Shown here: positions 1 through 6,591 of the stretch, one piece after another
Layout of the letters: each line of letters opens with the position of its first letter
Position numbering within the stretch: the first letter of the stretch is position 1
Source: Lysobacterales bacterium
GTDB lineage: Bacteria > Pseudomonadota > Gammaproteobacteria > Xanthomonadales > Marinicellaceae
Assembly: GCA_026990095.1 (NCBI GenBank)
Contig: JALSIL010000470.1
Coordinates: 1-11,892 of the forward strand
DNA length: 11,892 nucleotides
Direction: 5' to 3'
Made by a program: the position numbers and the translations under genes
The notes under the pieces: generated by a model
Seen by the model: the letters and a program-made list of their open reading frames with translations, nothing else
Database searches by the model: none
What the model was told of the DNA's origin: nothing

Positions 1-1590
1 GTTACCTGTGTTGACAAGCAGTTTTTCTGGTAGGTCATCAAAATTATCGTAATCATTGATTAAAGAACTCACCAACGGAGCTAATGGGTAAAGTTTACCA
101 TCAACATTAATGTCAAATGACAGTGAAAACCAGTCATTGGTGTCTTCTTCGCTTTCAACCACAATTTCGGCATCGTAGTTGAAGTTTAGTTTAAAAGAGT
201 CATCAATGTTTACCTGCCAGTCTTGTTCTTGCAGTTGTGGTATATCTTGACTTAAAAAATGATTCCACTGCATTAACCCTTGTTGGGTAGATTGCGCAAA
301 AGAAAAACATAATTGGGTTTGTTCTTCATCGATTAACATTAAGCCAAGTTCAAGTAATTGTTGTAATTTTTTGCTTTCTTCGGCTAAATGTCGTGTGATT
401 AAGGTTTCGGCATCGTCCTCAAAATGGTGGGTTTTTTGTTCTCGCGGTTGGTAGTCGCATAACAAATTATTGTACAGAAAATTTAATTTTATTAAAAAAC
501 CAACGCTATCTTTGTTATCTTCTTGATAAATGGTAATCACAGGAATTGGTTTTGTGTCTAAAGTTTCGACTTTATAATCTTTTGGGGTCTCGATTTTGAC
601 ACTTTTTAATGCACTAGCTAAATTTTTATAAACAGCTCCGACTTGGGTGTTGGGTATGTCAGGTGAACGAGTAAAGGCATCGAGTGTTGCAAAATTAACT
701 TCGGAGCTTACTTGGTAAACTTCATGGCTGTCTTTATCAATAACTAACACGGGCTGCGTTGCAATCATTGTGCTTTTTCCTAGACCAAAATCAATTTGCA
801 GTTGTTTATGTTTGTTATCGCTTTTTTTCCAATAGATAGTTGGGGAGATGGTTTTTGGATTAAATTTCAGGGCTTGATTGGATTTTTGGTAAAAACAACG
901 CCCTGTTTTAATTAAGGATTTAATTAAAAGATTGCCTACAGTGCCTTTTATTGTGTAGTAATAATACGAGTTGTCCGTGGCATTAATAATCTCTTGTACG
1001 CGTTCATCCTGTGCATCCAATATATCATTATGCGCGTAATTGAATGAGCTAAAATTGACCATGCTACCTCTGCCAACTTTGCCATTTTTAAGAATACGCG
1101 AGCGGTATATTTTCAAATCATCGCTATTTTTATTTTCAAATAAACGGTAAAGAATAAAGTCTTCGCTGTTTTGTGTGGTTATAGGTATGCTGTTGTTATT
1201 TTGCTTGGCTAGGGTGTCTTTTATCCACTTATCAACAAGGCTCGTTGTCATGTCTTGTTTATTGCTAGCTGTGTTTTTAGGTGAAATACGGGTAGAATCG
1301 TATTGGTATTGAAAACAAGTTGCCACTACATGTTTGCAATTATAACCAACAGGGCAACTGCAGTCACCATCAATCTCAATATCATCGCCTAACAAACTTT
1401 GGTTGATAACAATATCTTGAATGTAGTGACTTTTATAACTGCCTTTGACTTTTGAATGTAGAATTAAGGAATAACCTGTCTCTTCTCGAATTTCATAGGA
1501 GAGAACTTTACTTTGCAAGAAATAATTTTTCCCACGTTTATAGTCGTTATATTCTACCGCTTCACTGATTTGATAGGTGGATATTTTCAT
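1..1590 (-). CDS. SNF2-family DNA helicase/translocase with SWIM zinc finger, N-terminal part (runs off window)
   Basis: This is an open frame of 530 codons from ATG at 1590 to the window edge with no stop, so the C-terminal part is missing. The N-terminus reads MKISTYQISEAVEYNDYKRG. A SWIM zinc-finger pattern CxCx5CxH is visible as C77, C79, C85 and H87 in CSCPVGYNCKHVVATC. SWIM fingers at this place are typical of bacterial SNF2/Rad54-like ATPases, where they are thought to bind DNA or protein. Residues about 440-525 (around DWQVNIDDSFKL and DWFSLSFDINVDGKLYPLAP) match the pattern of the helicase-associated region that precedes the ATPase core in these proteins. The helicase motifs themselves would lie beyond the window, so catalytic activity cannot be judged. 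The gene is transcribed away from the surface-protein genes and is probably an independent unit. No internal Met before about residue 108 offers a better start, and an upstream start would not improve the fit. Confidence 0.85.
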   Translation of the reverse strand, partial: MKISTYQISEAVEYNDYKRGKNYFLQSKVLSYEIREETGYSLILHSKVKGSYKSHYIQDIVINQSLLGDDIEIDGDCSCPVGYNCKHVVATCFQYQYDSTRISPKNTASNKQDMTTSLVDKWIKDTLAKQNNNSIPITTQNSEDFILYRLFENKNSDDLKIYRSRILKNGKVGRGSMVNFSSFNYAHNDILDAQDERVQEIINATDNSYYYYTIKGTVGNLLIKSLIKTGRCFYQKSNQALKFNPKTISPTIYWKKSDNKHKQLQIDFGLGKSTMIATQPVLVIDKDSHEVYQVSSEVNFATLDAFTRSPDIPNTQVGAVYKNLASALKSVKIETPKDYKVETLDTKPIPVITIYQEDNKDSVGFLIKLNFLYNNLLCDYQPREQKTHHFEDDAETLITRHLAEESKKLQQLLELGLMLIDEEQTQLCFSFAQSTQQGLMQWNHFLSQDIPQLQEQDWQVNIDDSFKLNFNYDAEIVVESEEDTNDWFSLSFDINVDGKLYPLAPLVSSLINDYDNFDDLPEKLLVNTGN

Positions 1591-1596
1591 TATTGT

Positions 1597-1602
1597 ATTA
1601 TA
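1597..1602 (-). promoter_or_regulatory. Perfect -10 box (TATAAT) just upstream of the SNF2-family gene
   Basis: On the minus strand the sequence is TATAAT, then six bases (ACAATA), then the ATG at 1590. Standard sigma-70 initiation about seven bases after the -10 box would fall on the A of the start codon, giving a leaderless or near-leaderless transcript. No Shine-Dalgarno sequence lies between. No good -35 hexamer is seen 16-18 bases upstream. Confidence 0.5.
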
Positions 1603-1694
1603 ATAAGAAATATTGCTTGAGGACATGCTTTTTTGCAAAAGCTGTCATTAAATATGTGCTTTAAGAGATTTGGTAAGATGTGAATAAATCGAAA

Positions 1695-1728
1695 ATTGCT
1701 CACCCCACGTCGTTGTGAGCGTAGCAAT
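1695..1728. repeat. Imperfect inverted repeat (hairpin) in the gene-poor strip
   Basis: ATTGCTCAC (1695-1703) can pair with GTGAGC (1715-1720) and, after a three-base bulge, GCAAT (1724-1728). The loop is 11 bases. It sits between the SNF2-family gene and the autotransporter remnant. There is no T-run, so it is not a standard terminator. It may be a remnant of a small dispersed palindromic repeat. Confidence 0.5.
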
Positions 1729-1794
1729 CTTGGTTTGTTGCCTAATTCAAGAATGTTCCCTCGTCTTTTTACTCCTTAGTTAACGACGGTTTCT

Positions 1795-2190
1795 TTGAGT
1801 AGTATAGGGGCGAGTAGTTACTATATTAATAATGTTGGCGGCTTGGGAGCCTTAACCGGCAATAATCCAGGTGATGGCATAAAAGTTTTGCAAGTTGATG
1901 GCACCTCAGATTTGGTGGTGCTTTTGCAAGGCGGTGTGCTTATGACACCATTATTCAAGTATACATTGGTCAAAAACCCCAATGATGGAAGCTGGTATTT
2001 ACAGAGCCAAGCCAATAGTGCCGATGAAGCAGATATCAACAATGGCAACAATACCGATAACTCAGGCAATGGTGGCACGGCTATAGCGTATATGATCCCA
2101 GTACTTAATAATTGGTCATTAATATTTTATGCTATTTTAGTGCTGCTTATTGCATTCGGTTTTTTCAACGCTCGCTATAAAAAAGCATAA
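1795..2190 (+). pseudogene. Remnant: autotransporter passenger C-terminal (autochaperone-like) segment with IPTL-type sorting tail
   Basis: The frame encodes up to 131 residues from a TTG with no Shine-Dalgarno sequence and no signal peptide; an in-frame TAG lies at 1777-1779. Residues 11-70 (INNVGGLGAL, GDGIKVLQVDGTSD, YTLVKNPNDGSWYLQS) match the pattern at the end of pertactin-like autotransporter passengers, where this segment nucleates beta-helix folding just before the outer-membrane barrel. No barrel follows. After a low-complexity Asn/Gly linker (72-95) comes IPVLNNW (101-107), a hydrophobic helix (108-124) and RYKK, which is the layout of IPTL-CTERM sorting signals handled by exosortase H in other bacteria. 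The abrupt start in mid-domain suggests the 3' end of a once longer exported protein. A real short gene with an unusual start is the alternative. The frame assignment is firm and the pseudogene status is inference. Confidence 0.65.
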
Positions 2191-2211
2191 AGCGTAACAA
2201 TCCCCATCGCA

Positions 2212-2231
2212 AGCACCCACAAGGGGATGCT
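2212..2231 (+). terminator. Degenerate terminator-like hairpin after the autotransporter remnant
   Basis: AGCACCC (2212-2218) pairs with GGG-A-TGCT (2224-2231) leaving a bulged A. No T-run follows. It shares the 14-mer CCACAAGGGGATGC (2217-2230) with the intact terminator at 3812-3841, so it looks like a decayed copy of the same element, placed 22 bases after the stop. Confidence 0.4.
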
Positions 2232-2275
2232 ACTACCTATGGATTTGCTTGTTATTATTCATTTTATCAAATTAT

Positions 2276-2309
2276 TTGACCTACTTTTCTCTCTTATTAC
2301 GGTGGTAGA
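2276..2309 (+). promoter_or_regulatory. Candidate promoter/operator shared with the beta-helix gene, copy A
   Basis: TTGACC (2276-2281) is followed by 16 pyrimidine-rich bases and then TACGGTGGTAGA (2298-2309), ending 30 bases before the ATG at 2340. The same two blocks at the same spacing lie upstream of the gene at 6592. TTGACC is a good sigma-70 -35 box. TACGGT is a poor -10 box, so an activator or an alternative recognition protein is possible. Confidence 0.55.
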
Positions 2310-2339
2310 GGTAATGCAAACAATAATAGAGCAACAATC

Positions 2340-3776
2340 ATGAAAAAAATAGCAATCATTCTACTCGTTTTATTCACTCATTGGGCATTTGCTGCCACTT
2401 ATATCGGTACCGATAGTAACTGGTTTAATCCCAATAATTGGGATACAGGAATGCTGCCTGATGCCACAACGGATATTGTCTTAAATGGCAATTCACAGGT
2501 CTTGATTGATCCTGCTTTATCACCAACAGGTCCTGTTATGGTGCATAATATTGCACTCAATAACTCAGCGGTTTTAACCCTGATGGATGGTTCAGTCTTT
2601 CAGTACAATCAATTGGATGTCAATGATACGGCTTTGCTTGATGCCCATTCCAGTCAGATGAGTGGTGACCAATTGCAACTCAATACCAATACCGCAGCTG
2701 CAGGATCTTTTGGAATATTTTTTAACCCAACCACCAATGATACCCGTTCGATTAAAATCATTGCAAAAACCCCAAGGGTGACAATGTTTCTGGGTGGCTT
2801 GATTGCTGCTAGTCCTGGCAATACTGGCATGGGGCATTATGCTACTTTGTTGGCTGATGATGTCGAACTGAATGGGCAACTGCATATTGAGACCATTTAT
2901 GGCTTTACTCCGTCAGTTGGCGATACTTTTCAGATAGTAACGGCTCGAAATTCCCTGATAGGAACGTTTGACAATGCTCGCGAAGGCGATGTAGTGGCTC
3001 GTTTTGGTCAAGTGAATTTGGTGATTAGTTATACCGGTGGTGATGGCAATGATGTGGTGTTAAGTGCGGTCAGTGACACCTCTACTTTCATCGGCACTGA
3101 TGGTGATTGGTTTAATCCCAATAACTGGGATACTGGCACAGTACCAGGGCGATCGGATGCGGTGGTAATTCCCACAGGTACACCACCCATATTTGTCACC
3201 AATGCCACCGTGGATGTGGGTTCTATGGATATGGATGATACCGATTTTAACTTGTCCAATGGTGTGGTTCATATTTTTGGCTGGGGATCTGTTAGAAGTT
3301 TTCGTAAATTTAATCCATCCTTTGTACAAGCCCAAGAAATGACTATGGTCGGTGATGAGGGCACGACTGCTTTTGGTTTGGGCGGTACAGCACCCGCTTC
3401 AAACAATAACCAAGGCCCTGGTTTTTATGCCAATGTGCAGACCAACAACATCCAACTGGCAGGTTCTTTACAAATCTTGTTTATGTATGGTTTTGTCCCA
3501 CAAGATGGCGATGTGTTTCAAATCATTACCGTTGATGGGCAGTTAACGGGCAGTTTCTTTGGGGTGAATGAAGGGGATATTGTGGCACAAATCAATGGGG
3601 TAGATTTGAGGCTGAGCTATACTGGTGGAGATGGCAATGATGTAGTACTGACTGCTGTGAACTCGATTGCGGGAATTGCTGCTGTGATTCCGACCTTAAA
3701 CAGCTTAATGTTATTGGTTTTGATGGGTTTGGTTTTGGTGGTGGGTTTGTTAGGACAACGTGAAACTGTTAATTGA
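2340..3776 (+). CDS. Exported two-module surface protein with degenerate IPTL-type C-terminal tail
   Basis: The 478-residue product begins with a clear signal peptide (MKKIAIILLVLFTHWAFA, likely cleaved after A18). The mature part holds two copies of one module, residues about 20-244 and 249-440. Each opens with IGTDxxWFNPNNWDTGxxP (22-40 and 251-269), a motif seen at the start of repeats in secreted beta-rich proteins, and ends with GF-P--GD-FQI, EGD-VA and SYTGGDGNDVVL (230-241 and 426-437), common in passenger-like and other beta-strand-rich surface proteins. The C-terminus has VIPTL (449-453) followed by a hydrophobic helix to about residue 471. It lacks the tryptophan and the strong basic cluster of the usual IPTL-CTERM signal, having only R474. 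The likely location is the cell surface or extracellular. The function is unknown and no catalytic motif is visible. The ATG at 2340 is chosen because the signal peptide begins there; its ribosome site is weak. It converges with the kinase gene across a terminator. Confidence 0.85.
   Translation: MKKIAIILLVLFTHWAFAATYIGTDSNWFNPNNWDTGMLPDATTDIVLNGNSQVLIDPALSPTGPVMVHNIALNNSAVLTLMDGSVFQYNQLDVNDTALLDAHSSQMSGDQLQLNTNTAAAGSFGIFFNPTTNDTRSIKIIAKTPRVTMFLGGLIAASPGNTGMGHYATLLADDVELNGQLHIETIYGFTPSVGDTFQIVTARNSLIGTFDNAREGDVVARFGQVNLVISYTGGDGNDVVLSAVSDTSTFIGTDGDWFNPNNWDTGTVPGRSDAVVIPTGTPPIFVTNATVDVGSMDMDDTDFNLSNGVVHIFGWGSVRSFRKFNPSFVQAQEMTMVGDEGTTAFGLGGTAPASNNNQGPGFYANVQTNNIQLAGSLQILFMYGFVPQDGDVFQIITVDGQLTGSFFGVNEGDIVAQINGVDLRLSYTGGDGNDVVLTAVNSIAGIAAVIPTLNSLMLLVLMGLVLVVGLLGQRETVN
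2397..3659 (+). repeat. Two tandem coding repeats (about 225 and 192 codons)
   Basis: Copy 1 covers 2397-3071 and copy 2 covers 3084-3659. Similarity is strongest at the module ends. TGGTTTAATCCCAATAA is identical in both openings (near 2421 and 3109), and the closing blocks near 3028-3060 and 3616-3648 differ mainly at third codon positions. The module centres have diverged, and copy 2 is about 33 residues shorter. This is an internal duplication within one gene. Confidence 0.8.
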
Positions 3777-3811
3777 TGGATAAGAAAATTTCATCTAATA
3801 CCCAAAATCAA

Positions 3812-3841
3812 AGGCATCCACAAGGGGATGCCTACTTTTTT
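3812..3841. terminator. Bidirectional rho-independent terminator between convergent genes
   Basis: AGGCATCC (3812-3819) pairs perfectly with GGATGCCT (3826-3833) around a six-base loop, followed on the plus strand by six T (3836-3841). Read on the minus strand it is followed by TTTGATTTT. It lies 35 bases after the plus-strand stop at 3776 and immediately after the kinase stop, with the T-run overlapping the kinase stop codon, so it can serve both genes. Confidence 0.85.
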
Positions 3842-6461
3842 AAGGTACTGTAGCACTATCAATTTGGTTCAATAAAAAATCAACATGGCGTTTGATATTT
3901 AAATAATCATTAGGAAATTTCTTAAAGAGGAATTGGTGATTAGTTAACACTGTTTTAGCCGATTTAAATTGATGTTTTTTTAAAAAAAGTTGTGCTTGAA
4001 TGATATGAGTATAGTCTTCATACCGATGATGTATTTTGATGCATGATTTAAAATCATTCACATCATCTTGAGCATTGCTGGCTGACTTGCTTATTACCGA
4101 TAATTCAGTTTTTATCAACTGATAATAGCACTGTTCATACTTGCTCTTAAAAATAGAAACATCATTAACTTGCTGTCTTATTTCATCAAAAATATTTTGT
4201 GCCTGTATTACTTTATTGAGCTGTATGTATACCAAAACAACTCTTTTTTTAAATTTTATAGTTAAAAAATCTAACCCTTCAGTGTGTTTTTCATAGATGT
4301 ATATGGCTCGTTTATAGGCATTAATGGCTTCTTGTAACCTACCTGAGCGAGATAAGTTATAGGCATAATACGTTAAATAATCTCCTAAGAATTTCGGTCT
4401 CATTTTTTTGTGTTTTTCTAACTTTTCAATGCCTAACTGTCCATATTTAGTTGCTTTTTCTGGCATGTGTTTGTACCCATAATAAATACTTGTTAGGTTG
4501 TAATTACTTGCCAACATTATATCAGTTGTTTGCGTGTTGTTTTTTAGCTTTAAATCAATTTGCTGAATAACTTCAAAAGCTTTATCAAAGTTTTTCATTC
4601 TAATATAAGTATCTGCCAAATTATGCAACCGATAGATTAGTTCATCAAAATTTTTATCTGGAATTGTTTGAAATATTTTCAAATCCATTTGAATTCTTTT
4701 TATGGCTCTTGGATACTGTTCTAGTTCAATTAAAGGATTATAATAATCAAATAGAATTTTCTCATATAGATTTTTATTAAGAGGTGTTTGAGACAACACT
4801 ATTTTTTCAGCATTGCTTAATATTTCAATAGCTTTTTTATGTTCTTCTAAATTATACTCAAGTGCTGCTCTTGTGACCATCAGCAATAAACACTGTTCAT
4901 TAGTCTTACTTAATTTGGATATGCATTTCCTTAAATATGGGACAATATTATTTTGTATTTTAGTGTATTTGTTAAGACTTAAATAACTATCAAAGATAAC
5001 ATTGAGCATAGAAAACCGAGTTTCTTCATCAATATTAGCTTTATTTTTTAGTTTTATCAGCGCATCGTCTAATATATCTTCAGCGGTCAATTCTTCTCCT
5101 GAGAGTTTAGGACGGGCTTGTTTAAAAATATTCAACAAAAATTCTGTTACTTGTTTTGATTTTAAGTTTTCTTTTTGAGCGACTTGTTTTTGATTAAAGG
5201 CAATGGTTTTTTGACGTTCCGCTTCTTGAGCCTTATGGTAGGAAAAAATGCTAGAAGCAACCAAGGTGAAAAGTGTCAAAACAATAGCCAAGGTTGCCAC
5301 TTTATGCCGTTGCATCATTTTGCCAAAGGTATAGAAAAAACTGGCTTTGCGGGCTTTTACAGGTCGATTATTGCAAAAGTTGTTTAAATCATCGGCAAAG
5401 TCTTTGACGCTGACGTAGCGTTTTTCGGGTTCATTTGCCAGTGCTTTGTGGAGGATATTTTCCAAATCGCCTTGAATTTTACCTGTTGGGATATTGGCAA
5501 GTTCGGGGAACAGAGCTTGTTTTTGTTGGCGTGTGGTGATTTTGGTAAGTGTGCCTGAGAGTAGCTTTTGCTCGCGTTGGTGTTGTGTATCACCAGCAAA
5601 GGGATGAAAGCCAGTGATGAGTTCGTAGGCAATAATTGCCAAGGAAAACAAATCGCTTTGGGTGCCAACTGCCTTGCCTTGAATTTGTTCAGGGCTGGCA
5701 TAACTACGGGTCATGATTTGGGTGGCAGTTTTGCTGTCGTTATCGCTATCAAGTAATTTGGCAATGCCAAAATCTAATAACTTTACTTGCCCTTCTTGAG
5801 TGACCAAAATATTGCCAGGTTTTAAATCGCGGTGCAAGACTAACTTTTGATGCGCAAAACCAACGGCATCACATATTTGTAAAATGAGTTCAATGCGTTG
5901 ATTGAGGCTCGGCAAATTTTCTATGCAATATTCATCTATCTCCAAACCTTCTATGTGTTCCATCACCAGATACGCTTGCTTTTTGTCGGTTGTACCGCCA
6001 TCCAATAAGTGAGCAATATTGGGGTGGGTCAGTTGGGCAAGTATTTGCCGTTCATTTTCAAAACGGGCTTGTGTTTGTGGGTTAAAGTGTGTGTGTGGTA
6101 ATTTTATCGCAACTTTTTGTTCAAATTCGCCATCGTTTCTAAAGGCTAAAAAAACCTGTCCCATACCACCTTCGCCCAATGGTTTGACGATTTTGTAAGC
6201 AGCAATTTGCTGATTTGCCCAGTTTGGTTTAACCCCATCAGAGGAGGTATCAATATCAGCCGAAATGGCCTGTATATTGGTCGCCATATCTATGTCTTTA
6301 TCGGCAGCCAACATGCTTTTGAGTAGATTTATTTGTTGGCTATCGAGTATTTTTTGTTGCTCTAAAGCAGCAAATTGTTGTTTGCATTCTGCTTTATCCA
6401 AGCCTGCAAATTGCTCAAAATATTTTTTTACAATGGAAAATTTATTTTCAGATTGAGACAA
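3840..6461 (-). CDS. Transmembrane Ser/Thr protein kinase with C-terminal TPR-like helical domain
   Basis: The product has 873 residues. Residues 1-75 form a helical region with a LLKSMLAAD motif, like the short N-terminal segment of many gammaproteobacterial PknB-type kinases. The Hanks-type kinase domain (about 89-365) is complete: GEGGMG loop (96-101), K120 in VAIK, E137, HRDLKPGN with D212, K214 and N217, DFG (230-232), SPE (256-258), D270 and R348. It should therefore transfer phosphate to Ser/Thr. A single hydrophobic helix (about 387-405) is followed by a charged, Gln/Lys-rich stretch (408-437) and a long helical region (438-873) with TPR-like helix pairs, for example around 615-635 and 705-725, predicted to lie in the periplasm as a sensor or protein-binding part. 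The start is TTG at 6461, supported by AAGGA five bases upstream and by the N-terminal segment; the next in-frame Met is at residue 50. The helical half is visibly more AT-rich than the kinase half. No cognate sigma factor or phosphatase lies in the window. Confidence 0.92.
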   Translation of the reverse strand: MSQSENKFSIVKKYFEQFAGLDKAECKQQFAALEQQKILDSQQINLLKSMLAADKDIDMATNIQAISADIDTSSDGVKPNWANQQIAAYKIVKPLGEGGMGQVFLAFRNDGEFEQKVAIKLPHTHFNPQTQARFENERQILAQLTHPNIAHLLDGGTTDKKQAYLVMEHIEGLEIDEYCIENLPSLNQRIELILQICDAVGFAHQKLVLHRDLKPGNILVTQEGQVKLLDFGIAKLLDSDNDSKTATQIMTRSYASPEQIQGKAVGTQSDLFSLAIIAYELITGFHPFAGDTQHQREQKLLSGTLTKITTRQQKQALFPELANIPTGKIQGDLENILHKALANEPEKRYVSVKDFADDLNNFCNNRPVKARKASFFYTFGKMMQRHKVATLAIVLTLFTLVASSIFSYHKAQEAERQKTIAFNQKQVAQKENLKSKQVTEFLLNIFKQARPKLSGEELTAEDILDDALIKLKNKANIDEETRFSMLNVIFDSYLSLNKYTKIQNNIVPYLRKCISKLSKTNEQCLLLMVTRAALEYNLEEHKKAIEILSNAEKIVLSQTPLNKNLYEKILFDYYNPLIELEQYPRAIKRIQMDLKIFQTIPDKNFDELIYRLHNLADTYIRMKNFDKAFEVIQQIDLKLKNNTQTTDIMLASNYNLTSIYYGYKHMPEKATKYGQLGIEKLEKHKKMRPKFLGDYLTYYAYNLSRSGRLQEAINAYKRAIYIYEKHTEGLDFLTIKFKKRVVLVYIQLNKVIQAQNIFDEIRQQVNDVSIFKSKYEQCYYQLIKTELSVISKSASNAQDDVNDFKSCIKIHHRYEDYTHIIQAQLFLKKHQFKSAKTVLTNHQFLFKKFPNDYLNIKRHVDFLLNQIDSATVP

Positions 6462-6466
6462 GATAT

Positions 6467-6471
6467 TCCTT
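6467..6471 (-). promoter_or_regulatory. Shine-Dalgarno site that supports the TTG start of the kinase
   Basis: Minus-strand AAGGA lies five bases before TTG at 6461-6459. No ATG is suitably placed, so this site decides the start. Confidence 0.7.
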
Positions 6472-6528
6472 CGTTTGCTATTATTATTATCTGATTTTTA
6501 CAAATTATTGAGACAAAGTCTAATTATT

Positions 6529-6563
6529 TTGACCCACTTTCATCTACTTTTACGGTGGTAGAT
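6529..6563 (+). promoter_or_regulatory. Candidate promoter/operator shared with the two-module gene, copy B
   Basis: TTGACC (6529-6534), 16 bases, then TACGGTGGTAGA (6551-6562) repeat the arrangement seen at 2276-2309. In this copy ATCTAC (6542-6547) and GTAGAT (6558-6563) form a perfect six-base inverted repeat across the second block, which could be an operator. The element lies in the 130-base divergent region between the kinase start and the ATG at 6592, so a regulator bound here could act on both genes. Confidence 0.55.
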
Positions 6564-6591
6564 AGGTAAACAACAATAATTGGGTAAAATC

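Noticed and set aside
2397..3659. Repetitive composition considered as a CRISPR-like or non-coding repeat array
   Set aside because: The repeats are in frame, long and diverged at third codon positions, as expected for duplicated protein modules.
5175..5756. Overlapping open frames on both strands within the kinase gene
   Set aside because: The minus-strand kinase frame carries all Hanks motifs through this stretch, so the others are shadows.
6580..6591. TTG start four codons upstream of ATG 6592
   Set aside because: The signal peptide begins naturally at MKNKIVLSL and the ATG aligns with the ATCATGAAAAA context of the gene at 2340.
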